Source: Musa acuminata AAA Group (Eukaryota > Streptophyta > Magnoliopsida > Zingiberales > Musaceae). Taken from it: DNA of 64,000 nucleotides. Numbering within the stretch: position 1 is the stretch's first letter; every line of letters begins with the position of its first letter. Under the pieces are notes generated by a model. It did no database searches and was not told the DNA's origin. It saw nothing but the letters and a program-made list of their open reading frames with translations. Shown piece after piece: positions 1-9,735 of this stretch. Location: NCBI RefSeq assembly GCF_036884655.1, contig NC_088345.1:31676501-31740500 (forward strand), read 5' to 3'. The position numbers and the translations under genes are program-made.

Positions 1-240
1 CGAGCTCTGGCAGAGAGGTGCAACCACCTCTGGCAGAGAGGTGCATCAGCCTAAGCTCAGTTTCGAGCTCTGCCAGGTGATGCAACCACCGAGCTCAGAC
101 TTCAAGCTCTGCCAAGCGATGCAACCACTGAGCTCAGTCTTCGAGCTCTGGCAGAGAGGTGCAATCGCCTGAGCTCAGTCTTCGAGCTCTGCCAGGCGGT
201 GCCACCTCTCCAGTCAAGAGGTGCAACCGCCTGATCCCGG
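1..240 (+). repeat. U3 dyad array of a SIRE-type LTR
   Basis: Irregular tandem units of about 35-45 bp carry GAGCTCAGTCTTCGAGCTCTG followed by a CAGGCGGTGCAACCGCC-like core. GAGCTC is itself palindromic, and the core is a short inverted repeat with a 3-nt centre. The array ends about 50 bp before the TATA box. The same arrangement occurs in the other copies of this LTR family. Confidence 0.75.
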
Positions 241-291
241 AATTCCGGGATTTGATCGTTTTGAGCTCCAAATTTGAATTGGGTTGGGGCC

Positions 292-299
292 TATAAATA
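292..299 (+). promoter_or_regulatory. TATA box of SIRE-type LTR
   Basis: TATAAATA lies in the block GGGGCCTATAAATACCCCAC, preserved in the LTR copies at 21297 and 34018 and in reverse orientation in the minus-strand LTRs. The position, after U3 repeats and before a non-coding leader, fits the retrotransposon's own promoter. Confidence 0.75.
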
Positions 300-840
300 C
301 CCCACCCATTCAACACTGAAAAGACACAGATCCACACCGAATTCTTGATCTTTTCAGTGATTCTAAGAGCTCAAATTTGTGTAAAGTCCTAAAGTTCTCC
401 TCCTTCTGTTCTTCAAGTCTTGAGTTGTAAAGAGAGGAGAGAAAGGATCTGTAAAGGTTGTCTCCTGAGCCTGTCAAAAGGAGAGAAACTGTAAAAGGGC
501 AGTTAGCCTTCGCCCATTGAAGGAAGGCAGCTAGTTGACGTCGGTGACCTCGTCGGAGGAGGAAGCCAAAAGTGGAGTAGGTCAAGACTGACCGAACCAC
601 TCTAAATCTCTGGTTTGCTTTTACCTTGAGCACTTTATCATTACTGCAAACCTCCTACATTGCTACTGCCCTCTGCGCCTTTACGAACGAGTTTCTAAGC
701 TCTGATCTTTCAGAATCTGCATTCAAACGTAAATCGTGTTTTCGTACGATCTTCACACTGCAGTTTACGCTTACATTCGGATTCCATTTATAACTGCAAA
801 TTGCTTTCTACGTAAAATGCTTTTCAAGGTTCAAAACTGC

Positions 841-1140
841 TTTTAGACGCAAAACTACATTTAGACGTAAAATTACGTTTAGACGTAAAACTGCGTTTAG
901 ACGCAAAACTGCGTTTAGACGTAAAACTGCGTTTAGACGTAAAACTGCGTTTAGACGCAAAACTGCGTTTAGACGTAAAACTACGTTTAGACGTAAAACT
1001 GCGTTTAGACGTAAAACTACGTTTGGACGTAAAACTGAGTTTAGATGCAAACTGCGCTTAGACGTAAACTGTGCTTAGACGCAAACTGTGTTTAGACGCA
1101 AACTGCGCTCAGACGCAAAACTATGCTTAGACGCAAACTG
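841..1140 (+). repeat. 18-bp minisatellite in LTR
   Basis: About 16 tandem copies of an 18-bp unit (TTTAGACGTAAAACTGCG and close variants). The unit length is a multiple of three, so both strands stay open as low-complexity peptides, which I do not regard as genes. The array decays at its right side into units of 17 or fewer bases. A related expansion is present at 34741-35040, and it is absent from the copy at 20337-22133. Confidence 0.85.
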
Positions 1141-1267
1141 CACTGTGATTCTGCTTTTATATCGAAATCGTTTTTTATCGGACGAACGCAGCTTTCGTTT
1201 TTAAATTACTATAAGATTTCCGCTGCACTAATTCACCCCCCCCCTCTTAGTGCTCTCGATCCTAACA

Positions 1268-3124
1268 ATATGAACTCATAAACAAAGCTTTGGATATCAT
1301 ATCAATAAACATAGCGGGCACTGTGGGATCACATACATAATGTGATTCATCCATTTCTGGATGACCACCAAGCATAAGTCTCCCACGTGTGGGAGCTCCA
1401 TCCACCCACGTCTGAGTGAAGTCAATGGGGCCGGTAGAGCAATCGCGGGCTCTAAGCATAACTCCCTTTACCATTTCTATCAAAGGTTTACAATATCCGA
1501 CAAGATACCAGAGTACAAAAGGGTAGTATGAACAATAACATTGACACATATCGGAAGCACATGCGGAACAATGAAGATATCCATGTGCCTTTATCAAACA
1601 AGAAAATGCAAACAAAGCATTACATAATAAATTTCAGATATACAATAATTTTAGGGTGAACAATACAAGAACTTCAAAGGACTAATATAAAGCTCAATTG
1701 AAGAAGAATTTAGTAGAAATCAAATTTCCAATAGGGTGAAAATTGAACAGGCAAAACCTAATAAAGTTTTCAATTATGACAGAATTTGAATGGTATATTT
1801 TCTGAATTGTTTGAGTGACTAAGCATCCTCTAAATCACTAAAAGTAGGTGTCATTGGAAAGCTGTATCAATCTATTTTCAGATGAACTCAGATTTATAAT
1901 TTTTTGAGTTCTTAACAGGAAGTTACAACAAATAGAGTAAAGGAAGGTCAGAATTGATTATCCCTGTTTTGCAGACTTGATAGAATCAATTTAAATAGAT
2001 GTTTCAGAAGGTAAACATACTTCAAAATTTCTAACTAGGTGTCAAAAGAAACATATACGAATCTAGTTTCCAAAAAACTAAGTTTTGCAAATTTTCACTA
2101 GAGCATTATGAGCAATTTAGTAATAGAAGGTCAGAATTGATCATCTCTATTTTGCAGAATTGATAGAATCAATTTAAATAGATGTTTCAGAAGGCAAACA
2201 TACTTTAAATTTTCTAAATTATGTGTCAAAAGAAAGATAAGTAAATCCAGTTTCCAAAAAAATAAGCTTTATATAATTCAGAATTTTCTCTAGAGAGTTA
2301 TGAGCAATTTAGTAACAAAATGTCAGAAATTTCAGTCCCTATTTTGTAGAATCTGTATGGTTAATTGAAATAGAAGTCTTAGTAGGAATTTAAACTCCAA
2401 ATCATTCAATCTTAGTATCAAAATAAAGATATTTGAGTCTACTTTTAAATGGATTAGGCTTTGCCTAAATCATAGTTTGGTGCTAAAAGTTAGATCCAAA
2501 ACAATGTATAGAAGTTAGATTACCGAAAAATTTCATATTCATGGCTTTGTATCAAAAGGAAAGAAAGGTTTGGTACTAAGCTGAAATCTTTTGAATTATG
2601 AAGAATTAAAAGGAAAACATAGATTTGGAATTCTGTAGGAAGAGGTTAGAACATTTGCCTTAGATGAGTTTGATTCCCAAATATAGGGAGTTGATGCAAA
2701 ACCTCAAACAAAGTTTCCTCTTCTTCTTCTTCTCCTTCTTCTTCTTCTTCTTCTTCTCTTCTTCTTCTTCTCCTCAAACTAACGTTGGCTGCAAAGTTTC
2801 TTTTTAATGGTGCCTTAAATTACTTAGGTTTGGCTCATGCTAAAATAGTGAGGTAGCAAGCATGCATGGGGGGTTTAGGTGTCAACTTTAGAATAAATGC
2901 AAGTGGCTCATCCTTGTTAATGACACATGTCCTCCATTTTATTTTTTTTTATTTTTATTTACTCAATTCTGAATATTCTATAAATCATATCAAAATTTTA
3001 ATATTTACTCTTAGGTCCTTAGCCATAAACTTTAATATAATATTATTTAATAAAAAATTATTAAATAATCCTCATATTTATAAGCAAGCATTTACTAATT
3101 TTTTTTTAAATGGGGGATGTTACA
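1268..3124 (-). mobile_element. Truncated 3' LTR of a Tekay/Del-like gypsy element
   Basis: On the minus strand this LTR starts with TGTAACATCCCCCA at 3124. It matches, in inverted orientation, the LTR at 9736-12322. For example, the stretch around 1370-1500 is repeated at 11215-11370. It is cut at 1267/1268 by the SIRE-type LTR. It contains a TTC-rich microsatellite (about 2716-2775). Open frames here (such as 1262-1615 and 2866-3201) are not coding: the first is simply the shared LTR segment. Confidence 0.75.
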
Positions 3125-3142
3125 CTCTCCCCTCCTTAAAAG
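3125..3142 (-). promoter_or_regulatory. Polypurine tract of minus-strand gypsy element
   Basis: Read on the minus strand, CTTTTAAGGAGGGGAGAG directly precedes the LTR start TGTAACA. The same tract precedes the plus-strand copy's LTR at 9736. This is the expected position for the plus-strand DNA primer. Confidence 0.7.
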
Positions 3143-3147
3143 AAAAT

Positions 3148-4265
3148 TTAGTCATGATGCTTCCAAATTACTTTATCCAGAGTAATGATTCTATTTCTTA
3201 AGATCTTCTTTTTTTTATCAATAATCCAAATGGGCTCTTCCTTGTAAAATAAGTCTTTCTCAATCACAATCGGCTCGTACTCAATGACATGAGAGGGATC
3301 AAATATATACTTTCTAAGCATTGACACATGAAATATATCATGAATATGACACATCGATGGTGGTAAGGCAATCTTGTAAGCGACAAAGCCAATTCTTTCA
3401 AGGATCTCAAAAGGTCCAACGAACCTTGGGTTTAACTTTCCTTTCTTTCCAAATCTTACAACGCCTTTGAAGGGGAGACCTTTAGGAATACAAAATCCCC
3501 TACTTGGAACTTGATATCTCATCTTCTGTTGTCAGCATAGCTCTTTTGCCGACTTTGAGCAGCCTTTAGCCTTTTTATGATAACCTGAATCTTTTCAGTA
3601 GTCTCTTGTACTTTATCTGGTGCTAACAATTTTCTATCACCAAATTTCTCCCAACATATAGGCGTTTTGCATTTTCGCCCATAAAATGCTTCATAAGGAG
3701 CCATCTGAATGCTCGAATGGTAACTATTATTGTAAGTGAACTCAATAAGAGAAATATCTTTATCCCATTCACCTCTCCAATCCATAACATAGACTCTTAA
3801 GCAAATCCTCAAGTACTTGAATTGTTCTTTCAGATTGACCATCGGTCTGAGGGTGATAGGCAAAACTTTACTTTGGTGCCCATAGAATCTTGTAATCTCC
3901 TCCATAATCTAGAAAGAAATCTGGAGTCTCTATCCGAGATAATCTCCTTCGGGACACTATGAAGTCTTACTATTTTATCAACATACAAATCTGTAAGCTT
4001 ATCAAGAGAATAAGTCATATTGATTGGTAAGAAATGTGCAGATTTGGTTAACCTATCAACAATGACCCAAATAGCATCGTGCTTTCTAGAGGTTCTGGGT
4101 AGTCCTGAAACAAAGTCCATAGTAATGCATTCCCATTTCCATTCAGGAATATCTAAGGGCTGTAACAAACCTCAAGGTCTCTGGTGTTCTGCTTTGATTT
4201 GCTGACAAGTCAAACACCTATATTGCAATCTCCTTCTTCATGCCTTTCCACCAATAATGACTTTG
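3148..4265 (-). pseudogene. Gypsy pol 3' fragment: integrase and C-terminal chromodomain-like tail
   Basis: Reading from 4265 leftward, the fragment begins in the integrase zinc finger (SHYWWKGMKKEIAI, about 4218-4265). It continues through the integrase core (3830-4168, WVIVDRLTKSAHFLP and SDRDSRF) and a region with TYNNSYHSSIQMAPYEAFYG (3519-3905). It ends in the integrase C-terminus and tail (3148-3522, GPFEILERIGFVAYKIALP and MLRKYIFDPSHV). The frames are broken by frameshifts and stops. The tail resembles Tekay/Del chromoviruses. RT, RNase H, protease and gag are missing because the copy is truncated at 4265, where G/C-rich leader sequence of another element begins. Confidence 0.8.
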
Positions 4266-5392
4266 GAACCCTAGCCGTGCTCCCCCCTTGGGTAGCAGCC
4301 GCAGCCGCCGGTTACCGCAGCCCCTCGTTGCAACGGTTGCAGAAATAGAGTTCCTCTGTTGTCGCAGCCCCTCGTCGATCGCAGTCGCGCCTCCACCAGC
4401 CATGTCGCCTCCAGCACTCCTCTTCCCCTCCAGCGCCGTCGCCGCCCAACCGACCCATCGCCGCTGCAGGCCACCGTGCGACGACCGCCGCTCGCCTCCT
4501 AGCCGCCGCTCCACCTTGCTCTGCATCCTTTGTAACCGAAACAGAGCACAAGCAGCTCACCTTGCTGCCCTTGTTTTCAGCCGCACCACAGTCGCGGGTC
4601 CCCTGTTGCTGCATACGCCGGCTGCCATTACCATCGCTGCTACTGCCCAGCCAGTGCCAACGCTGCTCGCCGCCCAATTGTGATCCTCGAAGCCTCTCCC
4701 TTGATCTGGTAACAAAAACAGGGTAAATCACTGATTGCCTTTGTTCCTACAAAGCCACCGTTGATTCCTATTCTCCACTGCAACCTCAACCCCGGCCACT
4801 TCAACGCTGCCTCTCCCTTGCTCTGCCTCCACTACTGCAGCCGCCGGATGCCATCATCGCAGTCTCAACCTCACTATTTAGTGATCGCTTCCGTGAGTCA
4901 CAATAGTTGCAGTCGTCGCCTTCCAGCCCCCGACGCTCTCATCTCACGCAGCGACTGAAACACAGGGCAGCAACTCTTCCTCCGTCGCAGCCACTGCATC
5001 GGCGATCCCTTGCCGACGCTGCCCCCAACCGCACCACTATCGCTACCTCTCAACCCTCAGCAGTAGCGATCCCTCCACGCAACGACTGCAACAAGCATCG
5101 TTGCCTCTCGCCGGTGCCTCCTTCTATAGTGTGACAGAGACAGAGCAACACTGCCTTCCATCCGTGCCGTCGTAGCCATTGTAGTGGCGAGCCCTTAGCA
5201 GTGCTGCCCCAGCCGTGCCACCATCACTGCCTCCCAGCCCTCAGCAGTAGCGATCTCTCCACGCAGCGACCATAGCAAGCATCGTTGCCTCCCACGTAGC
5301 GAACACAGCTACATCCCCACATCCTCGCGGCAACCCTTCATTCTAATAGTGCTACCACCGATTGCATCACAACAACAACACCGAGTAGGGCA
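4266..5392 (+). other. C-rich untranslated leader of a gypsy element
   Basis: Strikingly C-rich sequence unlike its A/T-rich flanks, starting exactly where the minus-strand gypsy fragment stops and ending where a gag begins. It has internal near-repeats, for example CAGCAGTAGCGATC followed by CAAGCATCGTTGCCTC at about 5055-5110 and again at about 5234-5290. Proline/alanine-rich open frames (4288-4683, 4312-4731, 4907-5134) overlap on both strands and show no family motif, so I take them as a by-product of composition. It is most likely the 5' leader of the element whose gag follows, though captured host sequence cannot be excluded. Confidence 0.45.
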
Positions 5393-6660
5393 GTGATTTA
5401 TGCCCTAGTCTGGACATCAGAAATAGGAGTTGAGATTACAGATTTACAGTCTTACAAAATGGCCACTGATAACTCAATGAAAGCACAAATAGAAGTATTG
5501 GAAATCAGAATTGAGAACCGACTACAAGAAACACTTAATGATTTCAAAAAGAGCCTACTGGAGAGCCTCAGCAAATTTTAACAAAATGGGGGCTCAAGTT
5601 CTACGTTGCACAGATATGAAAATACAGGAAAAGGGCCCCAAGATTGTGACACAAATTACTCACACATGAAGATGGAATTTCCGAGATGGAAAGATGGAGA
5701 TCTGACCAATTGGATTTCTAAGGCAGGAAATTTTTTCTATTTTCACAGAACACCAGAAGAATCCAAGGTAGAAGTGGCATCAATCTAGCTCGAGGGAGAT
5801 GCACTCCAGTGGTACGATTGGTATGAAACTTTCCATGAAGTTCCTTCGTGGGAGTAGTTCAAAAGAGGGCTTCTTGTTCGCTTTGGCCCATCCGAATATG
5901 AGAATGTTGATTGCCAGCTCGCCAAAATTCATCAGACTTCTACGATGTTAGAATATCATAGTAGGTTTGAAAGATTGTCAAATCAAGCTAGAGATTGGTC
6001 GGACCGACAACTTTTGGATACATTTATTGAAGGGCTTATTCTAGAGATCCGGTGTGAAGATAAGGCTCGTTAACCCCGTACTATGATAGCTGCGATCTCA
6101 TTTGCAAATCTACATGAGAAAAAAATTAGCAACGAAAGATCAGCAAGGGGTTTGTATTAAGATGAAAAATGGATTATGGAGTACCAATGTAAACAAGGGC
6201 AATATATGATGATTGAGCTAATTGGAGAGGAACCGAAAGCAGAAGAGTTGGACTCCGATTATGAAGGTGTAGAAACTGATGAAGATATTGAAGCCATCAC
6301 ACATATAGTGCATGCATTGGCTAGCTATGCTAACCCACAAACTATGAAAATCAGAGGAACTTTGAAGCATCAGCCTGTCACTATATTGATTGATACGTGC
6401 AGCACTAATAATTTTATAGACAGGAAAGTTGCAGCCTGATTAGCTTACCGCATTGAAGGCTGTGACAGATTCGAACTAAAGATTACTGATGGACGGATTT
6501 TAACTTGTGATAGCAAAGGCCAGGAGTTTCTTGCAATGATTACTACACTAAAAGATCGACCTGTTGCTTACATTGTCAAAAAGTGGAGACCATACTTGAT
6601 CAACGGGTTGTGATGCGTTGCAGATAGCCTATGATTGAAGTGCTAAAAGAGAAGCTCCCC
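5393..6660 (+). pseudogene. Gypsy gag-protease remnant (Reina-like)
   Basis: Three pieces align with the Reina-like elements at 28659-30113 and 36651-38039. They are the gag start (5393-5581), the PRWKDGDLTNWISKAGNFF gag segment (5606-5788), and a piece (6176-6439) ending in the retropepsin motif IDTCSTNNFID. The usual active-site D-S/T-G reads D-T-C here, so the protease is dead. Stops and frameshifts separate the pieces. After the protease the element jumps to its last codons and polypurine tract (about 6660-6713), so most of pol has been deleted. At the site where the two other copies have an amber stop, this copy has CAA (about 6008-6010, S-D-R-Q-L-L). Confidence 0.75.
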
Positions 6661-6713
6661 GAGATTGATACTACTCAGCCTTGAGGATAAGGCTGATTTG
6701 AAGAGGGAGGAAC

Positions 6714-7120
6714 TGTTATGACTCTTTTTCTGAGCTTTTGAATAATGTTTATTGAGTCTGTTTAGTCTAGTTATTTATTGAGTCGGTTTGGTTCAATTAG
6801 AGTTAAGTAGAGGTTTATTTAATATTTATTTATTATTAGAGTTCAAGTCCTGATGGACTTTGGGTGGAACTCTATAAATAGGGATGTAACTGCTTCTTTT
6901 CAATTATCTATGAAAAATACTATTCTGTCTTTTGACAAACCCTAGGAGGTCGATCCCCTCAAAGTGATCAAGGAGGGCCGATCCCCTTGAAGTGATCAAG
7001 GAGGGCGATCAAGGAGGGCTGATCCCCTCGAAGCGATCAAGGAGGTCGATCCCCTCGAAGTAATCATTATCATCCCCATTTCTCCCCTTTCTTCCACGAT
7101 AAGACTTTAGGGTCTTATCA
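6714..7120 (+). mobile_element. 407-bp gypsy LTR flanked by both PPT and PBS
   Basis: It starts TGTTATGACTC after a purine tract (AAGAGGGAGGAAC) and ends GGTCTTATCA. It contains a TATA box (TATAAATA, 6873-6880). It also holds a run of short repeats around GATCAAGGAGGGC and CGATCCCCTC (about 6945-7070). The last bases form a hairpin, with GATAAGAC and GTCTTATC around a short loop. A primer-binding site follows at once, so the LTR looks like a 3' LTR from its left side and a 5' LTR from its right side. Confidence 0.75.
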
Positions 7121-7121
7121 T

Positions 7122-7134
7122 TTGGTATCAGAGC
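7122..7134 (+). promoter_or_regulatory. Primer-binding site, initiator tRNA-Met type
   Basis: TTGGTATCAGAGC follows the LTR end after one or two bases. It fits the 3' end of plant initiator tRNA-Met, used to prime reverse transcription. About 25 bp further on, the last bases of the LTR recur (7137-7161). Confidence 0.8.
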
Positions 7135-7173
7135 CTACGATAAGACCTTTAGGGTCTTATCAGTTCCTATCAG

Positions 7174-9686
7174 TTGAAGATTATGAAGGTGGATATTCTA
7201 AAAATAGCTTTTAGAACTCGATACGGTCATTATGAATTCTTAGTAATGTCTTTTGGCTTAACTAATGCCCCTACAGCTTTTATGGAATTGATGAATAGGA
7301 TATTTCAGCCATTCTTGGATGATTGTGTAATTATATTCATTGATGGCATATTAGTATATTCAAGGAGTAATCAAGAGCATGAGGAACACTTGAGAAATAT
7401 ATTGTCCGTACTAAGAGAAAAGAAGTTGTATGCAAAGTTCAGCAGATGTGATTTTTTGTTGAATGAAATTACTTTCTTAGGCCATGTGATTTTAGGGAAG
7501 GGCATATCTATTGATCCAAAAAAAGTGGAAGCTGTAGTTAAGTGGGAAATACTAACAAATGTAATAGAAGTTAGAAGCTTCTTGGGCACGACAGGTTATT
7601 ACAGGAGATTTATAGAGTGATTTTTTCGAATCGCTCAACCTCTCACCAAACTCACTCAAAAGAACCAAACTCACTCAAAAGAATATGAAATTTGTATGGG
7701 GTGATGATTATGAGCAAAGTTTTCAAGAGTTAAAAAGGAGATTGACTAGTGCCCCTATTCTCACTATTCCAAGTGGTGATGAGGGATTTATAGTGTATAC
7801 TAATGCCTCAAGAAAGGGCCTTAGATGTATTTTGATGCAAGAAGGGAAAGTGATTGCTTATGCTTCTAGACAACTAAAGAGTTATGAACTGAATTATCCA
7901 ACTCATGATTTGGAATTGGCAATAATTATTTTTACTCTAAAGATTTGGAGGCATTACTTGTATGGGCGAACATTTGAAATCTTTAATGATCACAAGAGTT
8001 TAAAATATATTTTTACTCAAAAAGAGTTAAACATAAGGCAACGGAGATAGATAAAACTTCTAAAGGATTATGATTGTACCATTCGTTATCACCCGGGTAA
8101 AGCTAATGTTGTAGCAGATGCCCTTAGTAGAAAATCTATAAGTTTTATGGCGACTTTGGTTGTGAAGCAATGGAAGTTATTAGAAGAGAATTATGATTTG
8201 AATGTTATGAGAAAAGGGCAAGACTCAATGATATTAATAGCCTTCATCCAAGTGCAATATGATCTCATTCAACAAATTAAAGAATGACAACTACAAGATC
8301 GACGCTTCATCTACTTAAGGAATGAAGTAGAAAAAGGATTGAAACAGAATTTTTAAGTTTCAGAGGATGGCTTATTGAGATTTGGGGATAGAATATGTGT
8401 TCCAGACCTAGATAGCAAAAATCAAATCCTGAGGGAAAGTCACAATTCAAAGTACACCATGCATCCTGGTAGCACTAAGATGTATAAAGATCTCCAAAGT
8501 CATTATTGGTGGGAAGGCATGAAGAAAGATATTGTAATATATGTTTCAAAATGTTTGACTTGTCAACAAATCAAAGCAGAATACCAAAGACTTGGAGGTT
8601 TGTTGCAACATTTAGATATTCTTGAATGGAAATGAGAATGTATTACCATAGACTTTGTTTCAGGACTACCTTGAACTTCTAGAAAGCATGATGCTATTTG
8701 GGTTATCATTGATAGGTTAACGAAATTTGTACATTTCCTACCGATTAATATGACTTATTCTCTTGATAGACTTGCAAATTTATATATCAATGAAATAATA
8801 AGACTTCATGGTGTTCCAAAGGAGATCATCTCTAATATAGACTCCAAATTTCTATCTAGATTTTGGAGAAGGTTACAAGAATCTATGGACACTAAAGTCA
8901 AGTTTAGCACTGCTTATCACCCTCAAATTGATGGTTAATCAAAAAGAACCATTCAAGCACTTGAGGATTTGCTTCGAGCCTATGTTATGGATTGGAAAGG
9001 TGAATGGGATAAAGATATATCTCTTATTGAGTTCACTTATAATAATAGTTATCATTCAAGTATTCTGATGGCTCCTTATGAAGCTTTATATGAGCGAAAG
9101 TGTAGAACTCCAATATGTTGGAAAGAAGTGGGTTACAAAAAGTTATTAGCACCAGACAAAATACAAGAGACTACCGAGAAAATTTAAGTTATAATAAAAA
9201 TGTTAAAGACTGCTTAGAGTCGTCAAAAGAGTTATGCTAATAACATAAGACGAGATATTGATCAAGTCGGGAATTTTGTATTCCTAAAGGTCTCCCCTTC
9301 TAAAGGAGTTATAAGATTTGGGAAGAAAGGAAAGTTAAGCCCAAGATTTATTGGACCTTTTGAGATTCTTGAGAGGGTTGGTTCTGTCGCTTATAGGATT
9401 GCCTTGCCATATCGTTGTGCCATATCCATGATATATTTCATATTTCAATGATCAGAAAGCATATACTTGATCCCTCTCATATCATTAAGTATGAGCCGAT
9501 TGTGATTGATAAAGGCTTATCTTATATGAAAGAGCCCATTCAAATTATTGATAAGAAAGAAAAGATCTAGAGGAATCAGGTCATCCCTCTAATTAAAGTG
9601 GCCTGGAGATATCATTCTGGAGAGGAAATAACCTGGGAGCTTGAGGAAGAAATGAAGAAAGCTTATCCTCATTTTTTCATGGAATG
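7174..9686 (+). pseudogene. Tekay/Del-like gypsy pol fragment: RT to chromodomain-like tail
   Basis: This is the same family as the minus-strand fragment at 3148-4265. The order is RT (7174-7620, [19 protein letters not shown]), RNase H (7685-8050, [20 protein letters not shown]), integrase zinc finger (8375-8635, SHYWWEGMKKD), integrase core (8750-9187) and the C-terminal tail to the stop near 9686. The RT catalytic box reads FIDGILVYS, so the second catalytic Asp is Gly. At least eight stops or shifts break the frame. The left edge (about 7174) begins in mid RT, fused to another element's LTR-PBS. Confidence 0.85.
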
Positions 9687-9735
9687 AGGTATGATAAATT
9701 TAGAGGACTAAAATTTTCTTTTAAGGAGAGGAGAG

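Larger units (their letters stand above)
1..1267 (+). mobile_element. 3' part of a SIRE-type copia LTR, probably solo
   Basis: The window opens inside an LTR of the family also seen at 20337-22133, 32840-35165 and 63240-64000. It ends with the family terminus (a C tract, then CTCTTAGTGCTCTCGATCC and TAACA at 1267). From left to right it contains a G/C-rich dyad array (1-240), a TATA box (292-299), a transcribed-looking leader, and an 18-bp minisatellite (about 841-1140). Its right edge abuts a gypsy LTR with no primer-binding site, so a solo LTR inserted in that gypsy LTR is most likely. The 5' end and any target-site duplication lie outside the window. Confidence 0.8.

Noticed and set aside
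808..1050. Leucine/asparagine repeat protein
   Set aside because: Same minisatellite as at 34741, inside an LTR.
841..1140. CRISPR-like array
   Set aside because: Units are contiguous without spacers, and the sequence is plant nuclear.
1262..1615. Small cysteine-rich protein
   Set aside because: The sequence is part of a gypsy LTR and recurs inverted at 11187-11387 with different stops.
4288..4731. Alanine/proline-rich protein genes on both strands
   Set aside because: Opposing frames over the same C-rich leader, no domain, and position between a truncated pol and a gag start; composition explains the open frames.
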